The notes: generated from the letters alone by a model not told the origin. Positions 1 through 6,813 are shown, numbered from the stretch's first letter. The stretch: 7,714 nt of DNA from Promethearchaeota archaeon (GCA_019057735.1 JAHLWV010000099.1:1-7714), one strand, 5' to 3'. Translations and numbers: made by a program.

Positions 1-227
1 CTGTTTAAGCAAGAATTTCGAGTCTTCCAATATATTTATTTATATTTATAACTATATTCCTTCAATATATAAATGTTCTGAATTATCTTATTCCTTTATA
101 AATTGACATATGAACAATTCTTAGTGAGGAAGTGACTGACATATAAGAATATATTTTTGAATATAATTTACCTAAAATAAATCTATAAACCTTAAAACTA
201 TAAAAAATTGGAATTAGGGATAAATTT
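1..227. other. AT-rich intergenic region, no supportable gene
   Basis: This stretch lies downstream of the first permease gene and is very rich in A and T, with repeated TATA/TTTATA runs at about 31-75 and 96-104. Two plus-strand frames and one minus-strand frame are open for short distances at the left edge, but none has coding character that can be judged in such a short piece. On the minus strand an A6 tract (202-207 on plus, U6 in the transcript) about 20 nt past the permease stop could serve as a weak archaeal T-tract terminator. I see no tRNA, repeat array or clear hairpin. Confidence 0.5.
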
Positions 228-1169
228 TCAATCTTTTTTTTGTTTGATAATAATAATAATAGAGAAGATAACTAATGCAGCTCCAATTAAATGAAAAGGT
301 GTAAAAAATTCTCCTAATATAAAAGTAGCAAAGATGGCGGTAACAATTGGAGTAGGAGATAAAACAATGGTTGCATTCGAGACATCTAAATACGATAAAG
401 TCTTATACCAACAGAATAATCCTAAACCATATACAGTTCCCATTATTATGAAAAAGAATTGATTATATGGATTAAAAAAAACACTTAAATCAACAGGAGA
501 AAATGTAAAGTAGGTAATTATTAATACAACACCGCTTAACATATTTCGGATGAAAACCATTTGAGTTGGGGTAAAGTCGTTTCGACTAAACAATTGTTTC
601 GTCATTGTGTGCCCAAACATCCATAGAGCTGTAATCAATAATAAAATTAACACACCAATCAAAACATCAGTGTTAAAGGTCAGAAAATTCAACGAACCCT
701 GAGTTATTGCTATTAATAAACCTAAAAATAACACGATGGAAAATACGATTTGAATTTTTGAAATTTTTTCTTTTAATAACAAAAAGCCAAACAATAATCC
801 AAAGAAAACGGAGGTTTTTTGAGTTAAAGATCCGTTTATAGCTCCAGCTAATCGATATCCCACAAAAAATAGTAGTTGATTAATGCTAAAGATTATCCCG
901 ATAAAAGCTATTAACCAAAAATTTTTTTTCAAACTTGTTAAAATTGAGTTATTTGACATTACATCAGGATTTCTCCTTTCTTTCCTTTTATTCATTCGCA
1001 TCTCTAAAATCATGAGAGGAAGAAATATTGTTGCCTCAATCAAACATGTCATAGCTGCAAATACATGAGAATCGATTGATTTGGCCGAATTTGCTATAAT
1101 CGGTTGAAATCCAACAAGAATAGTTCCGACAGCTCCAAAAATTAAGCCTTTTTTTCGATTATTACTCAA
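228..1169 (-). CDS. DMT-superfamily (EamA) membrane permease
   Basis: This is a 313-residue integral membrane protein of the drug/metabolite transporter superfamily, predicted to move a small metabolite across the cytoplasmic membrane; the substrate cannot be told from sequence. It has about ten hydrophobic segments in two EamA repeats. The first half ends with L-K-E at about 132-134 and the second with L-G-E at 285-287 followed by a P-x-H-L-I-G helix, the usual EamA pattern. A basic loop (about 57-83) separates the early helices, and a conserved R-N-x-L-S-G motif lies at 208-213. The start is TTG: an in-frame TAA sits 9 nt upstream and the next ATG (residue 40) would delete the first helix. 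No Shine-Dalgarno site is visible. The gene is a close paralogue of the permease at 2458-3411 and diverges from the UroD-like gene. The family call is firm; the substrate is unknown. Confidence 0.9.
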   Translation of the reverse strand: MSNNRKKGLIFGAVGTILVGFQPIIANSAKSIDSHVFAAMTCLIEATIFLPLMILEMRMNKRKERRNPDVMSNNSILTSLKKNFWLIAFIGIIFSINQLLFFVGYRLAGAINGSLTQKTSVFFGLLFGFLLLKEKISKIQIVFSIVLFLGLLIAITQGSLNFLTFNTDVLIGVLILLLITALWMFGHTMTKQLFSRNDFTPTQMVFIRNMLSGVVLIITYFTFSPVDLSVFFNPYNQFFFIIMGTVYGLGLFCWYKTLSYLDVSNATIVLSPTPIVTAIFATFILGEFFTPFHLIGAALVIFSIIIIIKQKKD

Positions 1170-1200
1170 GCTATCTTAGAAAAACTAGAAAAAATTAAAA

Positions 1201-1212
1201 ACTTTTATAATG
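1201..1212 (-). promoter_or_regulatory. Candidate archaeal TATA box for the first permease
   Basis: On the minus strand an ATTATAAAAG-like element is centred about 38 bp ahead of the TTG start. With usual archaeal spacing (about 25-30 bp from TATA to transcription start) this would give a leader of roughly 10 nt, too short for a Shine-Dalgarno site, in keeping with none being seen. The purine-rich BRE expected upstream is poor, so this is tentative. Confidence 0.35.
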
Positions 1213-1235
1213 AAGAAGAAAAGAAGAATTCACTG

Positions 1236-1254
1236 TAAAGAAAAATATTATTAA
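1236..1254 (+). promoter_or_regulatory. Candidate BRE/TATA promoter for the UroD-like gene
   Basis: A purine-rich stretch (GTAAAGAAAA) runs straight into ATATTATTAA, centred about 30-33 bp ahead of the ATG at 1281. That is the spacing expected of a leaderless or nearly leaderless archaeal transcript, and there is no Shine-Dalgarno site before the ATG. Base composition is AT-rich throughout, so chance matches are common. Confidence 0.45.
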
Positions 1255-1280
1255 TTTATTCAACCCTTAAAATATTGATT

Positions 1281-2441
1281 ATGAAAAGTTTCGAACGTAT
1301 TTGGACCGCATTGAATCTCGAAGAGCCAGATCGGATTCCGACTCACACAATTAATATCGATGGGAACGTCGCTGATCAAATCTTAGGTCGTCCGAAGCGA
1401 AATGCTTTTGATATATTTGACGATATGGAAAAACAATATCCCGATGATTGGGTAGATAAAATTAACGAAATCCTTCTAGATATTGAAATCTCTACCTTTT
1501 CAAAAGCAATAAGAGCAGGTCTTGATTTGGGATTTGATGGAGTGGGAGTACAATACATCCCCTTTATCCTTGAAAGTAAAACAGAGATGACAGATATATT
1601 TGGAAAGAGGCACAAGGTCAGAAATATTGATGGAAATCCTTATCCAGATTACTATGGCGGATATATTAAAAATCGAGAGGATTGGGAAGCGTATCCGAAA
1701 CCTGATATGAAGGAAGAATACAAAAAGGCTAAAAAATTTTATAAGGGAGTTCTGAGAAAATGTCGTGATATAAAAGATGATATCTGTATTTTCGCTCAAA
1801 ATGCTTTAACTTCGGTGTTTCCCCCCGTATGGCAAGGAATGGGCATGCCTTACTTCGCTCGGGCTCTTAAGAACGATCCGAAACTAATCGAAGAACGGTT
1901 TCGCTTTTGTACGGACTACACATTAACAGTTTTTAAGGCATATTCTGATTGTGGTGCTAAAATATTTCTTGAAGGCGGAGATATAGCTCACACAGGAGGG
2001 CCGATGATTAATCCGAAATACCTTGATAAGTACCTTCTTCCGCGTTTCCAAGAGGTTTCAGAAACGATTCATGATTGGGGTGGAAAATATATGCTGCATA
2101 CTGATGGTGATATTACTTCTCTCTTAGACTTTATTGTCGAGTCCGGTTTTGATGGACTTCAATGTCTTGAACCACCTCTTGTAGATTTAAATATGGTTAA
2201 AAAAAAAATTGGTCATAAATTATGCTTATCAGGAAATATTGATACTCGGCACATCTTAGTAAAAGGTTCTAAAGAAGAGGTTTTTGAAGCAGTAAAACTC
2301 GCAATTAAAGCCTTAGGACCTAATGGAGGGGCGATGATTTCTCCAGCTAACTTTCATCCCGGTATGTCAGTTGAGCGGTTAAGATGGATGATAGAAGCTG
2401 CTAATAAATTTGGTGTATATCCCTTACAAATTAATAATTAG
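1281..2441 (+). CDS. UroD-fold methyltransferase-like protein, not HemE
   Basis: This 386-residue protein belongs to the uroporphyrinogen decarboxylase superfamily, which covers HemE and many corrinoid/thiol methyltransferases (MtaA, CmuA types). Family landmarks are the N-terminal RIxxALNxEEPDRIP block, EGGDIAHTGGP (about 231-241), H-T-D-G-D at 273-277, LSGNID in the C-terminal half and a GGAMISPANFHPG stretch (about 349-361). The HemE active-site arginine signature near the N-terminus is absent, so heme synthesis is unlikely. MtaA-type enzymes bind zinc through His-x-Cys plus a late Cys; here these positions read His273-x-Asp275 and Asn357/His359, so the metal site is changed or lost. I chose ATG 1281, since the in-frame TTG 6 nt upstream lies further inside the likely leader. 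The gene stands alone between two paralogous permeases, with no corrinoid protein gene nearby. Reaction and substrate are unknown. Confidence 0.85.
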   Translation: MKSFERIWTALNLEEPDRIPTHTINIDGNVADQILGRPKRNAFDIFDDMEKQYPDDWVDKINEILLDIEISTFSKAIRAGLDLGFDGVGVQYIPFILESKTEMTDIFGKRHKVRNIDGNPYPDYYGGYIKNREDWEAYPKPDMKEEYKKAKKFYKGVLRKCRDIKDDICIFAQNALTSVFPPVWQGMGMPYFARALKNDPKLIEERFRFCTDYTLTVFKAYSDCGAKIFLEGGDIAHTGGPMINPKYLDKYLLPRFQEVSETIHDWGGKYMLHTDGDITSLLDFIVESGFDGLQCLEPPLVDLNMVKKKIGHKLCLSGNIDTRHILVKGSKEEVFEAVKLAIKALGPNGGAMISPANFHPGMSVERLRWMIEAANKFGVYPLQINN

Positions 2442-2457
2442 CTTTCTTCATTAGCTC

Positions 2458-3411
2458 TTATTCTTTTTTCCCGTTTTTTTCCCGTACGATCATGTAAATC
2501 GAGACTGTTACAATTACTATTCCTATGAGATGGTAATATGTGATCATCTCACCAAGAATAGCCCAGGAAAAAACCGCTGATGTGATCGGTGTTAAGGACA
2601 TAATTACGCCTGCCTTTCCTATAGGGATATAGGACAATGTTCTATACCAGAACAGTAACGAAAAGCTCCAGTCTAAAGCCATTAAAAAAGGATAGATAAG
2701 ATATCCAGAGCTAAATACAGTTATCAATCCTTCTAAAGGAAAAAAAATGAAATAAGTTAACAACATTATAGTCCCACTTAATAAATTTCTAAGAAAAACT
2801 ACTTGAATAGGACTAATCTCGTTTCTATCGAAACCTGATTTAGTAAAGGCATGTGTTACTGTAAAGATAATAACCGCCAATATAATAATGAGGACTCCGA
2901 AATTAAATTCAAGCAAATTAAAAAAACCTTGAGTAATTGCGATAAATAATCCTAAAAATAAAATTATACAGAACAAAATCTGGATTTTTGATATCCTCTT
3001 CTCATTGAGAAATATATAACCCGCTAGTAGAGCAAAAATAACTTCACTTTTTAAGGCAAGTGAACTATTAACTGCTCCAGCGAGATCATAACCTACTACT
3101 AATAACACGGGGACGATAGAAAAAACAATTCCAATTCCTATTAATAATTTAATATTCCTCAATTGTTTCCAACCACTCAACAGAGAATTTATCCTGTCAT
3201 TCAATCCCGTTTTAGCTAAAGATTTCAATTTCAATCTTTCGATTAAAAAGATGGGGAAAAATATAATGGCCATGAATATTACCGTAATAGTAGAAAAGGT
3301 AAAAGCGTCGATTATCGAAGGTCTTGAAAGCGAAATGACTGGTTGTAATCCTATTAAAACTACGGTGATAATTCCGTTAATTAAACCTTTTCTAAGATCG
3401 TAATTTTCCAT
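2458..3411 (-). CDS. DMT-superfamily (EamA) membrane permease, paralogue of the first
   Basis: This 317-residue polytopic membrane protein of the EamA/DMT superfamily probably exports or imports a small metabolite; the substrate is unknown. About ten hydrophobic segments form two halves, ending in L-N-E (about 135-137) and L-G-E (286-288) followed by Y-H-L-I-G. It aligns almost without gaps with the permease at 228-1169: over residues 189-220 of that protein (TK...RN.LSG...TYF) 17 of 32 positions are identical, and the L-F-L-G-L-x-I-A-I-T-Q-G helix is shared. ATG 3411 is preferred; a TTG 12 nt further upstream (3423) is an alternative that adds four residues. No Shine-Dalgarno site is visible and only a weak TATA-like element (about 3441-3450) precedes it. 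The gene converges on the UroD-like gene with a 16-nt gap and diverges from the Fe-S protein gene. Confidence 0.9.
   Translation of the reverse strand: MENYDLRKGLINGIITVVLIGLQPVISLSRPSIIDAFTFSTITVIFMAIIFFPIFLIERLKLKSLAKTGLNDRINSLLSGWKQLRNIKLLIGIGIVFSIVPVLLVVGYDLAGAVNSSLALKSEVIFALLAGYIFLNEKRISKIQILFCIILFLGLFIAITQGFFNLLEFNFGVLIIILAVIIFTVTHAFTKSGFDRNEISPIQVVFLRNLLSGTIMLLTYFIFFPLEGLITVFSSGYLIYPFLMALDWSFSLLFWYRTLSYIPIGKAGVIMSLTPITSAVFSWAILGEMITYYHLIGIVIVTVSIYMIVREKNGKKE
2460..2480 (+). terminator. T-tract terminator candidate for the UroD-like gene
   Basis: About 20 nt after the UroD-like stop codon the plus strand carries a T6 run (2464-2469) and a T7 run (2474-2480) separated by CCCG. Archaeal RNA polymerase stops at such U-tracts without needing a hairpin. 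The tracts lie inside the 3' end of the convergent permease gene, where they encode its lysine-rich tail, so the match may be partly a by-product of coding sequence. Confidence 0.4.
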
Positions 3412-3484
3412 TATTTTTATCAAATAAAACCTTTTTGCGTGATAATTTCTGAGTTAAGGTAATGAATAATAAAAGTTAAAGGGT

Positions 3485-3500
3485 AATTAAATATATAAGT
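3485..3500 (+). promoter_or_regulatory. Candidate TATA promoter for the QueG/Rdh-like gene
   Basis: A TTAAATATATAAG element lies about 50-60 bp ahead of the ATG at 3550, preceded by the purine-rich AAAGGGTAA. Transcription would then begin near 3520, leaving a leader of about 25-30 nt. No Shine-Dalgarno site is present in that leader, so the true start of transcription could be nearer the gene. Confidence 0.4.
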
Positions 3501-3549
3501 AAATAGTGTAAGGAAGATAATTTTGACCTAAATGTAGTTTTACTTTCTT

Positions 3550-4407
3550 ATGGGGATAACTAAAGATTGGTTCGTTGAGAAAATTAAGAAATTTCTTGAA
3601 TCTGATGACAGCAATAAGATGAAGATGGTAGACAGCTCTCTCATTTTTGATCCCGATGTAATTGTTGGGTTTGTTTCTGGAATTGATCCCATTTTTAATG
3701 ATTATAAGAAGATTATTGGTGAATTCTATCTCACACCAATGGAAGCGTATTCATGGTATTGTGAAAAAAACGACATCCCTATATCAACTGAGAATTTAAG
3801 CGTAGTAGCCTATATTCTTCCGATAACTAAGATAACAAAGGAAGAAAATTTTGAATATTCTAAAGTTTATCCTTCAGAGAGATGGGCTAATACACGATTA
3901 TTTGGAGAGCAAGCTAATACGGAAGTTCAACTCCATTTAATTGACGAGTTAAAAAAGTTAGGTATAGATGCGATGTCACCTACCCAGGAAAAACGCTTAT
4001 TTAAAGTCAACAAGGAGATTTGGGCTTCTAACTGGTCTCACAGGCATTGCTGTTTTGCGTCTGGTTTAGGGTCGTTTGGTTTATCTGATGGTTTTATTAA
4101 CTCAAGGGGTAAAGCAATGAGGTGTGGGAGCATTATTGTTAATTACAAGTTACCATCGGATGCTACCAAAAGACCTTCAGATCCTTATGAATATTGTAAT
4201 AACTGTGGTGAGTGTATCAACCGTTGCCCAGTTAACGCAATAACTTTTGACAACCGGCACGATAAAATCATATGCTCCCAACATGTTATGGGAACCGTTC
4301 CATATATAAAAAAAAATTATGGAATTAACATTTATGGATGTGGATTGTGTCAAGTAGGAGTTTCCTGCTCAAATGGGATTCCCGAGAAAATTAATTATTT
4401 AGAATAA
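3550..4407 (+). CDS. Short QueG/reductive-dehalogenase-like iron-sulfur protein
   Basis: This 285-residue predicted cytoplasmic redox protein resembles the C-terminal core shared by epoxyqueuosine reductase (QueG) and corrinoid reductive dehalogenases. The hallmark is the stretch WSHRH...ASGLGSFGLSDGFI (162-183) followed by RGKAMRCGS, then two iron-sulfur sites. The first is C216-x2-C219-x2-C222-x3-C226-P; the second is built from C242, C264, C267 and C273, with a C-x2-C-x5-C end instead of the usual C-x2-C-x3-C-P. It is shorter than typical QueG (about 350-390 residues) or RdhA (about 450 or more), has no twin-arginine signal and no HEAT-repeat tail. Cobalamin binding is therefore possible but not shown. 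The start is ATG with no Shine-Dalgarno site. The last 13 bp overlap the 3' end of the convergent FrhB-PyrK fusion gene. Family is fairly sure; reaction is unknown. Neither tRNA queuosine synthesis nor dehalogenation should be assumed. Confidence 0.75.
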   Translation: MGITKDWFVEKIKKFLESDDSNKMKMVDSSLIFDPDVIVGFVSGIDPIFNDYKKIIGEFYLTPMEAYSWYCEKNDIPISTENLSVVAYILPITKITKEENFEYSKVYPSERWANTRLFGEQANTEVQLHLIDELKKLGIDAMSPTQEKRLFKVNKEIWASNWSHRHCCFASGLGSFGLSDGFINSRGKAMRCGSIIVNYKLPSDATKRPSDPYEYCNNCGECINRCPVNAITFDNRHDKIICSQHVMGTVPYIKKNYGINIYGCGLCQVGVSCSNGIPEKINYLE

Positions 4408-6212
4408 GTTCCAAATTTTGGAAATTTTTTCAATTGATCTGAATTAAAGACGGGTCCATCTTTACAAATAGTAATATTGTTCTCTACTCCTATGCAGCAA
4501 GAGCCACATAAACCTATACCACATTTCATTTTTCGTTCCATGCTGGCTTGAACTTCAATATTCTTTGATTCTGCTAGTTCAAGAACTTTTTTCATCATAA
4601 TTTCAGGACCACATGTAACAATCAAATCGAAGTGTTCTTTATTAATTAAATCTTCTACGGGATCAGTTACAACGCATTTCTTACCAAAAGATCCGTCATC
4701 AGTCGTACACATCGTATTTGGAATCAATTCCAACAATCTCTCATTGAATATTAACGAATCTTCATCTTTAGCTCCAATTGCTACTTGTACGTTTGCCTTG
4801 TTTTGTTTAAGAGTTTCTATTAAGGTTGTTAAGGCTGCGATTCCCATCCCTCCTCCTACAACAAGAATATTTTTCGATTCCTCGTAACTAAACGAATTCC
4901 CAAAAGGACCTCTGATTCCAATTGAGTCTCCTTCATTTAAATCGAATAATTTGGATGTTCCCTCTCCTATTTTTTTGACGGTTATTTCTATAAGGTTTTC
5001 TTTTATGCTAGAGATGGACATTGGTAAGAAGTCAACATCAGGAAGCCATAAAATAACAAACATTCCCGGTTTGTAAGCGCCCGCAATCCTCGAGTTTCTA
5101 ACCATAAAACTTTTGATTTCGGGGGAATGTTCAGTTATTGATTCTATCTTGACTATATCAGTTTTATTTCTGGTTAAATCCAAAATAATTTCTTTCTTAT
5201 CTTGTTCTAATGGTATTGTTTCTATGAACTCATGTTCAATGGCTAAATCATAAACTTGTTTCCCTCTTTCTGTTCTTACAATTAGCGTATTCCAGCCGTT
5301 TTTACTACCAAACTTTCCAATTGATAAATCAGCGAAGGAAGCTGTGTAATCAGAACAGGAAAAACAAGCTTTTCTTATTGCTTTTTCGTATAAATAATTT
5401 AGTGGTATTTCTTTTACAGTAGAATTATTAATAATTTTCATTTTAAAGTTGTCTTTATCGGTGCCAATTTCGTTTATCTCACTTGATTTAACCCCAAATT
5501 CCTCAAAAACCATTTCTAATAATTGGTTATAATAAGTTCCAAAGCAAAAAGTCCCAATGGCCAGCGATACTAAATCATATGCTTCATAATCAAATGCGGG
5601 GTGGTTCTGTAGCTTTCTTAGAGCTTGAATTTGGCAAGGAGTCCCTACTACAGCAATATCTACGCTTTCTTTATTAATAGCGCCGCCCAAAAGTGAGAGT
5701 AAAGGGCCTTGACTTGGCTTATACCCTATTCCTTTGAAAATATCTTGTGAATTCTGGGCGATCATTGGGGAGGGTCTAAAGCTATCGTCTTTATCAGTAA
5801 TAATAGAAGAATCGACTAAATCGTTTTCCATAGCCAACCATAATAGACCTGTTAAAGGTCCCGCATTAGCCGGTATGCTTTCTCTTGCTTTCTCTGTTAG
5901 TTTAATTGAAACAATTTTGAGATAATGCCCCAGAATCTTATCGTGTTTCTTTCCAAAAACCCAATTGTCTAATAATGTTAAAGGAATCGTTTCAGTTTCC
6001 GTTTTTGGACAGAGATTATAGCAAAGTCCGTAACCATCTTTGCATGTGTTCATATCTTTGCAGGACCCATCTTCTATTGGGATCTCCTTTTCTTTATCAA
6101 ATAGAATGTTGGCACAAAATGCCCCACAAGCTCCACAGTATACACATTTCCCCGTTTGAATTACTTCTTCAAATAACTCTTTCCAACCTTTTTGAACTTT
6201 CCCGATAAACAT
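4395..6212 (-). CDS. FrhB-PyrK fusion: predicted F420/flavin/NAD(P) electron-transfer protein
   Basis: This 605-residue two-part redox protein is predicted to pass electrons between Fe-S centres, flavin and F420 or NAD(P)H. The N-terminal half (about 1-340) matches the FrhB/FdhB family. It has C23-x2-C26-x2-C29-x3-C33, a second cluster C51, C57, C64, C68-P, an NAGPLTGLL block (116-124), VGTPCQ with C193, and C283/C286 leading to ADLSIGKFG and GWNTLIVRT. The C-terminal half (about 353-605) matches PyrK: PGMF and L396-P-M-S flavin motifs, RGPFG (434-438), VVGGGMGIAAL nucleotide-binding loop (451-461), DDGSFG (505-510), CGPEIMM (534-540) and a [2Fe-2S] site C564-x4-C569-x2-C572-x10-C583. The PyrK RPxS arginine is Leu396. 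Translation starts at ATG with GGGGTGA 9 nt before it, 1 nt after korC, so it belongs to the oxidoreductase operon. No pyrD is present, arguing against pyrimidine synthesis. Domains are clear; partners and direction of electron flow are inferred. Confidence 0.85.
   Translation of the reverse strand: MFIGKVQKGWKELFEEVIQTGKCVYCGACGAFCANILFDKEKEIPIEDGSCKDMNTCKDGYGLCYNLCPKTETETIPLTLLDNWVFGKKHDKILGHYLKIVSIKLTEKARESIPANAGPLTGLLWLAMENDLVDSSIITDKDDSFRPSPMIAQNSQDIFKGIGYKPSQGPLLSLLGGAINKESVDIAVVGTPCQIQALRKLQNHPAFDYEAYDLVSLAIGTFCFGTYYNQLLEMVFEEFGVKSSEINEIGTDKDNFKMKIINNSTVKEIPLNYLYEKAIRKACFSCSDYTASFADLSIGKFGSKNGWNTLIVRTERGKQVYDLAIEHEFIETIPLEQDKKEIILDLTRNKTDIVKIESITEHSPEIKSFMVRNSRIAGAYKPGMFVILWLPDVDFLPMSISSIKENLIEITVKKIGEGTSKLFDLNEGDSIGIRGPFGNSFSYEESKNILVVGGGMGIAALTTLIETLKQNKANVQVAIGAKDEDSLIFNERLLELIPNTMCTTDDGSFGKKCVVTDPVEDLINKEHFDLIVTCGPEIMMKKVLELAESKNIEVQASMERKMKCGIGLCGSCCIGVENNITICKDGPVFNSDQLKKFPKFGTYSK
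4409..4430 (+). terminator. Hairpin plus T-tract just after the Fe-S protein gene
   Basis: One nucleotide after the stop codon at 4405-4407 there is a perfect 7-bp inverted repeat (TTCCAAA/TTTGGAA, 4409-4423) around a single central base. As RNA this gives at most a 6-bp stem with a 3-nt loop. A T6 run (4425-4430) follows. This looks like a terminator for the plus-strand gene, although it also encodes the Lys-Phe-rich C-terminus of the minus-strand fusion protein. The stem is weak, so the T-tract is probably the active part. Confidence 0.5.
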
Positions 6213-6213
6213 T

Positions 6214-6813
6214 CTAATTGTTCACCCCTTTTATTTGTTCTAAAAAATTCATTGCTTCTTGTTTCCCTAATTCAAATGCTTCTAAATTTTTATCTAAAGT
6301 AGAATTCGGAACAAATTTCTTAAGAGTTTCTAAAGCAGATTCTTCGGAAAAGATTCTTGAAAGTATCGTAAAGATACCAAATAAAATTGAGTTTCCAAAA
6401 ACAATATTCCCGAACTTTTCAACCGCTAATTTTTGAATTGGTATACCCAAAACCTTGGTAATTTTTTTTGCTACCCTAAATTTTCTAATTGTAGAGGTGT
6501 CCCATATTAAAAATCCTGTGTTTTCCTCATTTTTTACAAAATCAATCTTAACACCATTAGCAGATTCTTCTGATAAGACAATTAAAAAATCGTAGGGCGT
6601 TAAAGCTTTAGGGTAGTCTATAAACTCTATTTTTTTATCTAAGTCAACAACTACTTCTGCCCAGCATTTTCCTCCTCTTGCAGCTGCGGAATAGGCTTCA
6701 GTTTGCGTAGCAGCAAGACCTTCATAGATTGAGCTTGCCATTATTATCATTTTACTAAGAGTTATAACCCCTTGTCCACCGAACCCACTTACTCGAAATT
6801 CATATCGAGACAC
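6214..6813 (-). CDS. korC: 2-oxoacid:ferredoxin oxidoreductase gamma subunit
   Basis: This 199-residue protein is the gamma-type subunit of the pyruvate/2-oxoglutarate ferredoxin oxidoreductase family (POR gamma domain), part of the enzyme that oxidatively decarboxylates a 2-oxoacid to acyl-CoA and reduces ferredoxin in the cytoplasm. The family signature G-F-G-G-Q-G-V (10-16) at the very N-terminus and T-Q-T-x...A-A-A-R-G-G (36-48) are both present, and length is normal for a stand-alone KorC. The start is GTG, set by a near-perfect Shine-Dalgarno site 10 nt upstream; the next ATG (residue 22) would remove the glycine motif. Its gene begins 4 nt after the beta-subunit stop and ends 1 nt before the FrhB-PyrK start. 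The symbol korC is by best resemblance. Substrate (2-oxoglutarate, or a branched-chain or other 2-oxoacid) cannot be fixed without the alpha subunit. Confidence 0.88.
   Translation of the reverse strand: MSRYEFRVSGFGGQGVITLSKMIIMASSIYEGLAATQTEAYSAAARGGKCWAEVVVDLDKKIEFIDYPKALTPYDFLIVLSEESANGVKIDFVKNEENTGFLIWDTSTIRKFRVAKKITKVLGIPIQKLAVEKFGNIVFGNSILFGIFTILSRIFSEESALETLKKFVPNSTLDKNLEAFELGKQEAMNFLEQIKGVNN
6222..6228 (-). promoter_or_regulatory. Shine-Dalgarno site of the FrhB-PyrK fusion gene
   Basis: On the minus strand GGGGTGA lies 9 nt before the ATG at 6212, inside the last codons of the korC-like gene. It fixes the start and supports independent initiation within a shared transcript. Confidence 0.75.

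Noticed and set aside
1..118. Short open frames at the left edge (two on plus, one on minus from a TTG near 30)
   Set aside because: They are under 40 codons within the window, lie in very AT-rich sequence with strings of Tyr/Ile/Leu codons and show no recognisable motif, so a gene tail or start cannot be claimed.
247..262. Short TAA trinucleotide repeat in the first permease gene
   Set aside because: It simply encodes a run of isoleucines in the last membrane helix and is too short to be called a notable repeat.
1376..1799. Minus-strand open frames opposite the UroD-like gene
   Set aside because: They lie wholly antisense to a well-supported gene, have Ser/Ile-rich compositions typical of antisense frames and no ribosome site or family motif.
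1281..2441. Heme-pathway uroporphyrinogen decarboxylase (hemE)
   Set aside because: The fold matches but the N-terminal arginine-containing substrate signature of HemE is missing and no heme genes are nearby.
4395..5160. PyrK as the electron-transfer subunit of dihydroorotate dehydrogenase
   Set aside because: The PyrK-like half is fused to an FrhB half and embedded in a kor operon, with no pyrD or other pyrimidine gene in the window.
5734..6208. Plus-strand open frames opposite the FrhB-like half
   Set aside because: They are antisense shadows of a conserved coding region; the cysteine-rich look comes from the reverse reading of Fe-S motifs and neighbouring codons.
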